From JAFDZV01 sp966128725 (lineage in GTDB: Bacteria; Bacteroidota; Ignavibacteria; OLB7): a stretch of 16,303 nt of DNA. The notes beneath the pieces are model-generated. The model did no database searches. It was not told where the DNA came from and saw nothing but the letters and a program-made list of their open reading frames with translations. Each line of letters starts with the position of its first letter. Position 1 is the first letter of the stretch. Shown piece after piece: positions 1-7,272 of the stretch. Location: positions 1 through 16,303 of the forward strand of contig CBHYLN010000121.1 in the NCBI GenBank assembly GCA_966128725.1, in the 5' to 3' direction. The position numbers and the translations under genes were made by a program.

Positions 1-545
1 GGACTATTACCGCGAAGGTTCCGTTGCCGGCGGTGTACATCGGATTTCGCAGCGCCGAAGTCACGCACGACGATACGCCGGCGCTGAACGTCCTGTCGCT
101 GATATTGCAGCGCGGGCGGTCCAGCCGGTTGCAGCGATCGCTGGTGTACGGTACGCAGGTTGCTCAAAGTGCCGCCGCGTTCAACGTCGACATGGAGCGC
201 GCGGGCCTGCTGGTTGTGCTTGCAACCGCCGCCGACGGCGTGACCGCCGATCAGTTGGAGGCATCGTTGTGGCGCGAACTGGAGCTGATTGCCAGCGAGG
301 GCGTTACCCAGCAGGAGCTGGATACCGCGCTGAATCACATCAGGACATCGTTCGTGACCTCGATGTGCAAGCTGCACGGGGTTGCCGATGCGCTGGCTTA
401 TTACCACGTATTGTGTGGCGATGCACGCCGTGTCAATACGTTCCTCGATGACTTCGGAGTGCTTTCCCCGGCCGACATTCAGCGTGTTGCCGGGCGGTAT
501 CTGCGCCGCGATGCGGCGGCGGTATTGCACTATCTGCCGGAGTGA
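1..545 (+). CDS. M16 family zinc peptidase, C-terminal part (5' end outside window)
   Basis: The frame is open from the first base and ends at TGA 543-545, leaving about 180 residues of a longer protein. The segment has the layout of the M16 C-terminal domain (Peptidase_M16_C): a beta strand reading VYIGFRS, then the helix 'LNVLSLILQRGRSSRLQRSL' with the SSRL signature common in M16B peptidases. It ends with a helix and strand that close the domain (PADIQRVAGRYL). The HXXEH zinc site would lie before the window, so whether this copy is catalytic cannot be seen. The SSRLQRSL element resembles the one in the next, catalytic gene (SSRLYRAL) more than the R/Y motif of the third gene. The next M16 gene follows after 72 bases on the same strand, suggesting one locus of tandem M16 genes. 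Family call is firm; exact substrate is unknown. Confidence 0.88.
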   Translation, partial: TITAKVPLPAVYIGFRSAEVTHDDTPALNVLSLILQRGRSSRLQRSLVYGTQVAQSAAAFNVDMERAGLLVVLATAADGVTADQLEASLWRELELIASEGVTQQELDTALNHIRTSFVTSMCKLHGVADALAYYHVLCGDARRVNTFLDDFGVLSPADIQRVAGRYLRRDAAAVLHYLPE

Positions 546-571
546 GACCGCCCTGCCGGCGGAAACCAATC

Positions 572-586
572 CGGGCATGATGCCCG
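572..586. repeat. Small inverted repeat between M16 genes
   Basis: CGGGCAT and ATGCCCG flank a single G, a near-perfect palindrome in the 72-base gap between two M16 genes. As a hairpin it would lose the innermost pairs. There is no T-run after it, so it does not look like an intrinsic terminator. It could be a protein-binding palindrome or an mRNA processing/stability element. Confidence 0.35.
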
Positions 587-617
587 CCGATACCGATCGG
601 ATACTGAACTGACCTGA

Positions 618-1940
618 ATGATTTCTGCCGAGACAACCACGCAAGTACACTATACCGCCGGGTTCGATGGGGGCACGTGTACGGCCAGCTACACCGAATT
701 GACGCTCGGCAACGGCTTGCGTGTCATATTCCACGAAGACCACTCCACGCCGATCGTTACGATCAACGTTCTTTATCATGTAGGCTCGAAGAACGAACTG
801 CCCGGGCGTACCGGCTTTGCGCATTTGTTCGAGCATCTGATGTTCGACGGCTCGGCCAATGTGGAACGTGGTGGCTACGACAGTTACTGTACCTCGGTTG
901 GTGGCGACAATAACGCCTTTACCAGCAGCGACATCACCAACTACTACGTTACGCTTCCCAGCGATCAGCTTGCGCTTGGCCTGTGGCTGGAGTCCGACCG
1001 GATGGCCGGATTTGCCGTGGAGGAGATATCGCTTGAGACGCAGAAGAATGTGGTGATCGAGGAGAAGCGCCAGAGCACGGACGACGTGCCCTATGGCGAT
1101 GCGATGATCGTGATGCGGGGCCTGGCATACGACGCCGCCCACCCGTACAGTTGGGATACCATCGGCTCGATGGATGATATCCGCGCCGCCAAGATGGAGG
1201 ATGTGCGCACGTTCTATCAGCGCTTCTACGTCCCGTCGAACGCGATCCTGGTTGTGGCGGGTGATGCCAGCGTCCACGACGCAAGGGGCCTGTTGGAAGG
1301 ATATTTCGGCTTGATCGATCCCGGCCCTGTTGTGGATCGCCCACAGCCCGCGCCGCAACTCCATCGCAGTGGCCAGCGTACGGTGCTGCGACAATCGATC
1401 ATCCCGTTTAATGCCGTGTTTCTGGGGTATCATGTGCCCACCATCTACAGCGAGGACAACCCGGCGCTCGAGTTGCTGGCGTCGTTGCTTACCGATGGTG
1501 AAAGTTCGCGGCTGTACCGGGCGCTGGAATACACGCAGCAGATTGCCTCGGAGGCCGAGTGTTTCGTGGACGACGGCGAGATCGACAGCCTGTTCTACGT
1601 CTATGCCGTGGCGCAGAGCAACTCCGTTTCGCCTGCCCGGCTGGAGGCCGCCCTGCGCGAGGAGATCCGCAGGATTGCCGTTGACGGTGTTGATGAGCGC
1701 GAGCTGGAGAAAGTGAAAAACCGGAAGGTGACGCGCGTGATCCACTCGCTGCAGTCGGTATCGAACCGTGCCGAGCGGCTTGCGTATTACGGCGCGTTGT
1801 TCGGCGATCCCGGGCTGGCGTTCCGCGAGGCCGACCTGTACGCGGCCGTAACACCGGCCGATATTGCCCGCGTTGCGCAGGCGTATCTGCTGGATCAGGA
1901 GCCCAATGTCATCGAGTATCACAGAACCCGGGGCCGTTGA
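618..1940 (+). CDS. M16B zinc metallopeptidase, catalytic subunit (insulinase/pitrilysin family)
   Basis: Encodes 440 residues, the usual length for a two-domain M16B peptidase. The N-terminal domain (about 30-190) carries the inverted zinc motif HLFEH at 69-73. Zinc ligands are His69 and His73, with Glu72 as the general base. The third ligand is likely one of the two Glu in VVIEEKRQ near 148-149, the expected distance downstream. The C-terminal M16_C domain spans about 200-380, with SSRLYRAL near 297. M16B enzymes cut peptides inside a clamshell formed by two such subunits. No signal peptide is visible, so a cytoplasmic location is most likely from the sequence. It sits between another M16 gene and a non-catalytic M16 gene, so a heterodimer with the downstream product is the natural inference. 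The ATG at 618 has no strong Shine-Dalgarno. PqqF is unlikely because no pqq genes are nearby. Confidence 0.93.
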   Translation: MISAETTTQVHYTAGFDGGTCTASYTELTLGNGLRVIFHEDHSTPIVTINVLYHVGSKNELPGRTGFAHLFEHLMFDGSANVERGGYDSYCTSVGGDNNAFTSSDITNYYVTLPSDQLALGLWLESDRMAGFAVEEISLETQKNVVIEEKRQSTDDVPYGDAMIVMRGLAYDAAHPYSWDTIGSMDDIRAAKMEDVRTFYQRFYVPSNAILVVAGDASVHDARGLLEGYFGLIDPGPVVDRPQPAPQLHRSGQRTVLRQSIIPFNAVFLGYHVPTIYSEDNPALELLASLLTDGESSRLYRALEYTQQIASEAECFVDDGEIDSLFYVYAVAQSNSVSPARLEAALREEIRRIAVDGVDERELEKVKNRKVTRVIHSLQSVSNRAERLAYYGALFGDPGLAFREADLYAAVTPADIARVAQAYLLDQEPNVIEYHRTRGR

Positions 1941-1952
1941 TTGGCCAGGCGC

Positions 1953-1980
1953 CACGGCTGCTGCGTGATGCAGCGCCGTG
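1953..1980 (+). other. Intercistronic stem-loop between the two M16 subunit genes
   Basis: CACGGC-T-GCTGC and GCAGC-GCCGTG pair to form an 11-bp stem with one bulged T and a five-base loop (GTGAT). It begins 13 bases after the catalytic M16 stop codon and lies 65 bases before the next start. No T-run follows, so it is more likely an mRNA stability or processing element, or a weak attenuator, than a full terminator. Confidence 0.45.
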
Positions 1981-2045
1981 AATCCCCAGCCCCATGCATC
2001 CGTCAACGCATTCAAACGCTGATTTTCAAATAGCTCTTCTACTCC

Positions 2046-3410
2046 ATGCAGGCGATCGATCGTTCACAACCTCCGGTGCCGGGCAGGCCAAGCCGTGTAA
2101 CGTTTCCGGCGTTCAAGCAGCTTGCTCTGGACAATGGTATCCCCGTATACATCGTGGAGAACCACGCGCAGCCATATGTGTCGCTGCAGTTGGTGATCCG
2201 CAGCGGCGCTTCCAGCGACCAGGGGCTGCCGGGGTTGGCCGAGTTCACCAGCAGCCTGTTGCTTACCGGTGCCGGTCAGCGCAACGCGCAGCAGCTTTCC
2301 GAGGAGATCGATTACCTGGGCGCTTCGCTGGATGCCAGTGCGGGTCGTGATGAGATTACCGTGGGCCTGGGTGTGCTCACCACGTTTCTGCCGCGCGGGT
2401 TGGAGCTGATGGCCGATGTTGTGCTTCTGCCCACGTTCCCGGCCGACGAGGTTGCCCGCGAACGCAAGCAGGCGATTGCGTCGCTCAAGCAGAATCGTTC
2501 GGACTCCGCCTACCTGGCCGCGGTGCAGTTCCGTCGCGAACTGTATGGCCCTGGCGGCCCGTATGGCTCGGAGATCGATGGCAGCGATGAATCCCTGCGG
2601 GCGATCACACGCGAGGACTGCGTCCGGTATCACGCGGCGCACTTCACCAGCGGGAACGCATTTTTTGTTGCCGCCGGCGATGTTGATGTGCGAGAGTTCA
2701 TGGCGCTGCTCAACGCGCGGTTTGGAGCCTGGAGCGGCCCGGCGCCGGAACCCCCGCCCTTCGTGCTTCCGGCAATGCCGGCCGAGCAGCGCGTTGTAGT
2801 GGTTGATCGTCCCGGCTCGGTGCAGTCGGCGATGCGTGTGGGCGCGGTGTGCATCGAACGCCGCAATCCCGATTACGTGCCGCTTGTCACGGTGAATACC
2901 CTGTTCGGGGGCTACTTCAACAGCCGCATCAACAACAATCTGCGCGAGCGCAACGGCTACACCTACGGGGCCCGCTCCGGTGTGGATTCGTTGAAGAATC
3001 CGGGCGCGTTCTCGATAGCCGTTTCGGTTGGCACCGATGTCACGGCCCCGGCCGTTGGCGAGATATTCCGCGAGCTGCACTCGATCACCAGCGCGCCGGT
3101 TACCGATGAGGAACTGACGATGGTGAAGAACTACATCGTGGGATCGCAGGCCCTGCAGTTGGAAACACCGGGGCAGGTAGCAAGTTTTGTTCGCGCGATT
3201 GCCCTGTACAATCTGCCCGCCGATTATTATCAGAAGTTCCCGGAAGCAGTCCGGATGCTCGATCAAAACGAGCTGCTGGACGTTGCCCGCCGCTACATGC
3301 ATCCGTCGCGGATGACCGTTGTTGTTGCCGGCGACGCGGCGGCCATCAGCGGACCACTGGCCGAGTTCGGAGCCGTTGTGGTGGTCGACGAGCGGGGGCG
3401 CCCGGTATAA
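2046..3410 (+). CDS. M16B-family protein lacking the zinc site (probable non-catalytic partner subunit)
   Basis: Encodes 454 residues with both M16 domains. At the place where active members read HXXEH (after GLPGLA), this protein has E66-F-T-S69-S70, so both His ligands and the catalytic Glu are gone. The downstream region that usually supplies the third Glu reads ERKQAIASLKQ, without the EE pair. The C-terminal domain keeps the M16B R/Y signature, LRERNGYTYGARS, with Arg300/302 and Tyr305/307. In characterised heterodimeric M16B peptidases the inactive chain uses this motif to hold the substrate. The catalytic chain is encoded just upstream, so the two probably form one enzyme. The start at 2046 is the first ATG after an in-frame TAG at 2031. 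No signal peptide is seen. Family call is strong; the heterodimer is an inference from family precedent and gene order. Confidence 0.9.
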   Translation: MQAIDRSQPPVPGRPSRVTFPAFKQLALDNGIPVYIVENHAQPYVSLQLVIRSGASSDQGLPGLAEFTSSLLLTGAGQRNAQQLSEEIDYLGASLDASAGRDEITVGLGVLTTFLPRGLELMADVVLLPTFPADEVARERKQAIASLKQNRSDSAYLAAVQFRRELYGPGGPYGSEIDGSDESLRAITREDCVRYHAAHFTSGNAFFVAAGDVDVREFMALLNARFGAWSGPAPEPPPFVLPAMPAEQRVVVVDRPGSVQSAMRVGAVCIERRNPDYVPLVTVNTLFGGYFNSRINNNLRERNGYTYGARSGVDSLKNPGAFSIAVSVGTDVTAPAVGEIFRELHSITSAPVTDEELTMVKNYIVGSQALQLETPGQVASFVRAIALYNLPADYYQKFPEAVRMLDQNELLDVARRYMHPSRMTVVVAGDAAAISGPLAEFGAVVVVDERGRPV

Positions 3411-3570
3411 CAACGCTGCGTACCAATTCCCCTCGGTAACCGGCGCCGATCCCGCGCCGCCAGATCCCAGCACGTGCAACCCGTTCAACTGCTTGGCTGC
3501 CTCAGCATGCCGGGCATGTTGGTGCAGTGTTGCCCATCGCCATTTTTCCTGAACCACAAGTGTTTGCGCG

Positions 3571-4485
3571 ATGCACGGATGGCCGCCATATGAGCCAGAC
3601 CAGAATGAGCGCCAGGTCCGTTTGATGTTCGCCGGGCCGGTTGCCTTTGGCATTGCCTCGGTGTGTGTTGCTTTTGGTGCGATGTATGTTGGTGCGAGTG
3701 TGGTGCCGTCGATTCTGGGACAGGTTGCCGGAGCCAGGATCGCGATGTACGTGGCGCTGTGCGCCCAGGCCTACACCGTTCTGCCGGTTGCCCTGTTTGC
3801 CGCGCGGTTTCAGCCCTTGCCATTCGCGGAGATCTTCCGACTGCGAGCCGCGCCTGCCGGCACTGTTGGGTGGGCGTTGCTGGGCCAAGTCGGACTGATG
3901 GCCGTGATCCAACTGTACCTGACAGTGCAGGATCTGTATCTGGTGCCGGCCGGTTGGCGGCAATGGTACGATCAACAGGTGCGCGATACCGACCATATGT
4001 ATCGCGTTCTGGTGATCGATGGTGGCGGCATCGCCCTTGGCCTTCTGGCGGCGGTTGTGATTGCGCCGATTGTGGAGGAGTTGCTGCTGCGCGGCCTGGT
4101 GCAACGATCCTTCGAGCGCACGATGGCGCCGCGCGCCGCGGTGTTGGCGGCCGCATGCCTGTTCGGGGCAATCCATCTGCAACCGCAGAACATGGTTGCC
4201 ATCACCGGCCTTGGCATCTACTACGGCTTCCTTGCCCGGCGGACACGCAGCATCCTTCCGTCGATGGCGACGCATGCGTTGCTGAATCTGGGGATGAGCG
4301 CGGCGCTGCTGCTGCTGCCACCCGAGCTGGTTACCGCCGGGCATGCTGATGCTTCGTCGTTACCTTTGATGGTGCCCGCCGCGATTGGCGGAGCACTTCT
4401 GCTTTGGGTGTGCGTGATACGGATCGCGCGCCGCCATCCTGCTGCGGACATGTCCCAGCCCATACACGGTTTATCCAATCCATGA
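3571..4485 (+). CDS. CPBP family intramembrane glutamic endopeptidase (CAAX/Abi-type)
   Basis: Encodes 304 residues with several hydrophobic helices (about 20-45, 58-80, 97-118, 152-168, 188-204, 228-250 and 268-286). The CPBP signature motifs are all present in order: EExxxR at Glu169-Glu170-Arg174 (VEELLLRG), FxxxH at Phe198-His202 (FGAIH) and HxxxN at His235-Asn239 (HALLN). The family includes eukaryotic Rce1, which removes the tripeptide after prenylated cysteine. Bacterial members have varied, mostly unknown substrates. The gene starts 160 bases after the non-catalytic M16 gene. Its TGA overlaps the ATG of the RlmI-like gene (ATGA at 4482-4485), so the two are probably translationally coupled. 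The start is uncertain: ATG 3571 gives a charged 18-residue lead before a second Met at 19. No Shine-Dalgarno supports either. Confidence 0.9.
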   Translation: MHGWPPYEPDQNERQVRLMFAGPVAFGIASVCVAFGAMYVGASVVPSILGQVAGARIAMYVALCAQAYTVLPVALFAARFQPLPFAEIFRLRAAPAGTVGWALLGQVGLMAVIQLYLTVQDLYLVPAGWRQWYDQQVRDTDHMYRVLVIDGGGIALGLLAAVVIAPIVEELLLRGLVQRSFERTMAPRAAVLAAACLFGAIHLQPQNMVAITGLGIYYGFLARRTRSILPSMATHALLNLGMSAALLLLPPELVTAGHADASSLPLMVPAAIGGALLLWVCVIRIARRHPAADMSQPIHGLSNP

Positions 4486-5714
4486 TCGACTCGATCGAAT
4501 CAACGCCGACCGAATCAGTACCAACCGAATCCGTTGCTGGCCCCACGATGCCAACGGTCCATCTGCGGCCCCGCGAGGATCGCCGTTTGCGGCAGGGACA
4601 TCTGTGGGTGTTCAGCAACGAAATCGCCTCGGTTGAGGGGGGGCCGGCGGCCGGCGCGCTTGTGCGTGTTGTGGCCGCGCATGGTGCCGCGCTTGGCGTG
4701 GGCATGTACAACCCACATTCGCTGATTGCCGTGCGCATTACCTCGCGTGCCGATCAGCCGTTGGATGCCGAGTGGTTTGCCCAGCGCATCGGTACCGCGG
4801 TCGCGCTTCGGCGGTGTCTGTATCCCGGCCAGCACGGCTATCGCCTGCTGCACTCGGAGTCCGACGCTGTTCCCGGTGTTGTTGCCGATCGTTTTGGTGG
4901 CGTTGTTGCCGTGCAGATTGCCGCGTTGGGGATGGAGCAGCGTCGCGAGCTGCTATACGATGCGTTGATGGCGTTGGAGGGGGTGGAAGGTGTTGTTGAA
5001 CGGAATGATTCATCACTTCGCGCTCTGGAAGGTTTGCCCTCGCGCGTGGGCCTGGTGCGCGGCGTTGCCAACCCGCAGATCATCTCCGATGGTGTGCTGC
5101 GTTATCATGTTGATCCGCTTGGCGGCCAGAAGACCGGCACGTATCTGGACCAGCGCGAGAACCGCATTGCCATGCGCCGCTACATGCCGGGTGCGGCGAT
5201 GTTGGATCTGTTCGCCAACAGCGGCGGGTTTGCATTGCACGCGGCCCATGCAGGCGCCGCCCGGGTTGTTGCGGTGGACAGCTCGGCCACGGCCGTTGCC
5301 GAGATCGAGGCCAACAGACAACTGAACGGGCTGGGCGCGATCGAGGGTGTTGTGAACGATGTGTTCGCCGATCTGGCCGAACGCCGCGCCGCCGGCCAGC
5401 GATTCAACGTGGTGGTTGCCGATCCGCCGCCGTTTGCGCGGTCGCGCAAGAACGTGGCCGCGGCGCGACGCAAATACGTGGAACTCTTCGCCGGCACGCT
5501 GGCCGTGCTGGCGCCGGGTGGGTTTGCCTTCTGGGCCTCGTGCTCGCATCACATCACGCGCGATACGTTCCTGGAGATGGTGCGCGAATCGCTTGCGCGC
5601 GCGCGCCGCACCGCCGTGGTGCTCGAGGAGCGCGGCGCCTCGCCTGACCATCCGGTGCATCCGATGATGCCGGAGACATCGTACCTGCACGGCGTGATTC
5701 TGCGCGTGGAGTAA
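4482..5714 (+). CDS. rlmI: RlmI-like class I SAM-dependent rRNA (cytosine-C5) methyltransferase
   Basis: Encodes 410 residues from ATG 4482 (E. coli RlmI is 396). RlmI methylates C1962 of 23S rRNA. The order fits the family: an N-terminal PUA-type region beginning at HLRPREDRRLRQGHLWVFSNE, a central beta-rich EEHEE-like part, then a Rossmann methyltransferase. The latter has the SAM-binding motif DLFANSGGFALHAA, an acidic strand end (VVAVDSS), the DPPPF motif (VVADPPPFARSRKN) and SCSHHI with the expected late Cys. ATG 4482 overlaps the upstream stop (ATGA), which favours coupling, but the first 22 residues are a Ser/Thr/Glu/Pro-rich repeat absent from typical RlmI. Met at 4548 (MPTVHLRP) would give 388 residues and match the family start better. 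Exact target base is inferred from family membership; related paralogues exist. Confidence 0.88.
   Translation: MIDSIESTPTESVPTESVAGPTMPTVHLRPREDRRLRQGHLWVFSNEIASVEGGPAAGALVRVVAAHGAALGVGMYNPHSLIAVRITSRADQPLDAEWFAQRIGTAVALRRCLYPGQHGYRLLHSESDAVPGVVADRFGGVVAVQIAALGMEQRRELLYDALMALEGVEGVVERNDSSLRALEGLPSRVGLVRGVANPQIISDGVLRYHVDPLGGQKTGTYLDQRENRIAMRRYMPGAAMLDLFANSGGFALHAAHAGAARVVAVDSSATAVAEIEANRQLNGLGAIEGVVNDVFADLAERRAAGQRFNVVVADPPPFARSRKNVAAARRKYVELFAGTLAVLAPGGFAFWASCSHHITRDTFLEMVRESLARARRTAVVLEERGASPDHPVHPMMPETSYLHGVILRVE
4496..4540 (+). repeat. Three 15-bp spaced repeats at the RlmI N-terminus
   Basis: CGAATC recurs at 4496, 4511 and 4526, exactly 15 bases (five codons) apart. The first two units match at 11 of 15 positions; the third keeps only the CGAATC core. 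In the reading frame the units encode an ES(T/V)PT-like peptide (ESTPT, ESVPT, ESVAG). The tract lies between the overlapping start (4482) and the conserved family start (4548). Confidence 0.6.
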
Positions 5715-5804
5715 CCGCCGCCCGCCCTGCCGGCACGTTGCCCGCCTGCCCGCATGCCGGCCGATTGTTCATTACTTGTCACGCGCCGCGGCGCCCGCGC
5801 TTCC

Positions 5805-5812
5805 TATATTCG
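5805..5812 (+). promoter_or_regulatory. Bacteroidota-type -7 box before serS
   Basis: TATATTCG lies 30 bases before the serS ATG and matches TAnnTTTG at all but one fixed position. The preceding bases are TTCC, giving a ten-base identity (TTCCTATATT) with the box before the M3 peptidase gene. I do not see a clear TTG at the usual distance for a -33 element. Transcription would start roughly seven bases downstream, leaving a leader of about 20-25 bases. Confidence 0.55.
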
Positions 5813-5842
5813 CGCTTTCGTTTATCACACCGGATAGCAATC

Positions 5843-7132
5843 ATGCTGGATATCAAGTTCGTTCGTGACAACGTTGATCGCGTCAAGGAGAACATCGCGT
5901 TGCGCGGTGCCAAGAACGCCGATGCCGACCGCGTCGTTGATCTGTACAATCGCCGGCTTGCGATGCTGCAGGCGCTGGAACGGCTGCGCGCCGATCGCAA
6001 CGAAACCGCGCAGAAGATGAAGGGGAAGCTGGAGCAGGAGGAGCGCGCCGCGTTGATCGATCATGGCCGTGTTCTGAAGGAGGAGATCTCCGGGCTTGAG
6101 GCACAGGTGGAACATCTGGGCGCCGAGCTCGAGGAGGCCGCGCGCCACATCCCGAACATGACCCATCCCGACGTTCCCGCCGGGGGTGAGGACGAGGGCA
6201 CTGTGCTGGCGCATATCGGCGAGCCGCGTGTGTTCGATTTCGAGCCGAAGGATCACCTTGCGCTTGGCGCCGAGTTGCGACTGATCGATTTCGAGTCCGC
6301 CGCCGCCGTCACCGGCCAGAAGTTCTACTACCTGCAGAACGAAGGCGCCCTTCTGGAGCTGGCGCTGATCAACTTCGCTATGAACAAGTTGACCGGTCGC
6401 GGGTATACGCCGTATCTCACGCCGGACCTGGCGCGCAACACCGTGCTGGAGGCCATCGGATTCGATCCTCGCGGTGAGTCCACACAGGTATATACGGTTG
6501 CCGGCACGGATCTCTGCCTGGTTGGCACCGCCGAGATCACGCTGGGCGGGTTGTTGCAGGATCGGATCCTTCGCAAGGAGGATCTCCCGATTCGCATGGT
6601 TGGTTTCAGCCACTGCTTCCGCACCGAGGCCGGCTCCGCCGGTGCATTCGGGCGTGGGCTGTATCGCGTGCATCAGTTCAGCAAGGTGGAGATGTTCGCC
6701 TTCACCACGCCGGAGGAAAGCGAGGCAGTGCATGCCGAAATGCGCGACCTGGAGATCGAGATCTTCACCGAGCTTGGGCTGGCCTTCCGTGTGGTCGACA
6801 TCGCCGCCGGCGACCTTGGGGCACCGGCATATCGCAAGTTCGATCTGGAAGCCTGGATGCCCTCGCGCGGCGGCTACGGCGAGGTGACCAGCACATCGAA
6901 CTGCACGGACTTCCAAAGCCGCCGGCTTGCCATCCGTTATCGCGACGAGGAGAATCAGACACGGCTTGTGCATACGCTGAACGGCACCGCGGTGGCCGTG
7001 CCGCGCGCTATCGTTGCCATTCTGGAGAACTATCAGCAGGCCGATGGCAGCGTCGTGATTCCGGAAGCGCTGCGCCCATACATGGGCGGGCAGGAAGTGA
7101 TCACCGCGCGCAAGCGCTGGGATCGCGCGTAA
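5843..7132 (+). CDS. serS: Seryl-tRNA synthetase
   Basis: Encodes 429 residues, the standard bacterial SerRS length. It charges tRNA-Ser (and tRNA-Sec) with serine in the cytoplasm. The start at 5843 gives the classic opening MLDIKFVRDN; the open frame extends further upstream, but that extension would cover the promoter box. Residues about 30-105 are the charged, heptad-like N-terminal coiled-coil arm that contacts the long variable arm of tRNA-Ser. The class II catalytic core follows: LVGTAEI near 227 (TxE serine-binding element), motif 2 HCFRTEAGSAG near 257-267, GLYRVHQFSKVEMF, and motif 3 with LNGTAVAVPRAIVAILENYQ before the C-terminus. No Shine-Dalgarno is visible before the ATG. The gene has its own promoter box and a strong inverted repeat after it, so it is probably transcribed alone. 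Confidence 0.98.
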   Translation: MLDIKFVRDNVDRVKENIALRGAKNADADRVVDLYNRRLAMLQALERLRADRNETAQKMKGKLEQEERAALIDHGRVLKEEISGLEAQVEHLGAELEEAARHIPNMTHPDVPAGGEDEGTVLAHIGEPRVFDFEPKDHLALGAELRLIDFESAAAVTGQKFYYLQNEGALLELALINFAMNKLTGRGYTPYLTPDLARNTVLEAIGFDPRGESTQVYTVAGTDLCLVGTAEITLGGLLQDRILRKEDLPIRMVGFSHCFRTEAGSAGAFGRGLYRVHQFSKVEMFAFTTPEESEAVHAEMRDLEIEIFTELGLAFRVVDIAAGDLGAPAYRKFDLEAWMPSRGGYGEVTSTSNCTDFQSRRLAIRYRDEENQTRLVHTLNGTAVAVPRAIVAILENYQQADGSVVIPEALRPYMGGQEVITARKRWDRA

Positions 7133-7199
7133 GCCTGTCGTGTGGCTTGGGCAAGCAAGCCGGGGGGAGCAGCCCTGATCGCCCATCCACGAGAACGTT

Positions 7200-7241
7200 C
7201 AACGCCCGTTGCGCCGATAAGCACAACGGGCGTTGCTGTTT
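7200..7241 (+). terminator. Inverted repeat between convergent serS and comB-like genes (probable terminator)
   Basis: CAACGCCCGTTG (7200-7211) and CAACGGGCGTTG (7224-7235) form a perfect 12-bp stem with a 12-base loop. On the + strand it is followed by CTGTTTGCT, a weak T-tract. It lies 67 bases after serS and 37 bases after the end of the convergent comB-like gene, so it may serve both. The T-run is poor on both strands, which lowers confidence in classical intrinsic termination. Confidence 0.6.
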
Positions 7242-7272
7242 GCTGCCCTGTAGTTGTCACGCTGCCGTTGGG

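Noticed and set aside
3506..3518. CATGCC-G-GGCATG palindrome before the CPBP gene
   Set aside because: Short, common in GC-rich DNA, and no promoter or T-run next to it to give it a role.
2064..3653. Long open frame (529 codons) antisense to the non-catalytic M16 gene
   Set aside because: It mirrors the coding strand of a clear M16 gene in GC-rich DNA, and its product has no recognisable domain.
7144..7161. GGCTTG/CAAGCC inverted repeat after serS
   Set aside because: Only six base pairs, no T-run; the much stronger repeat at 7200-7235 better explains termination.
5825..7186. Minus-strand open frame (453 codons) opposite serS
   Set aside because: Antisense shadow of seryl-tRNA synthetase without family features.
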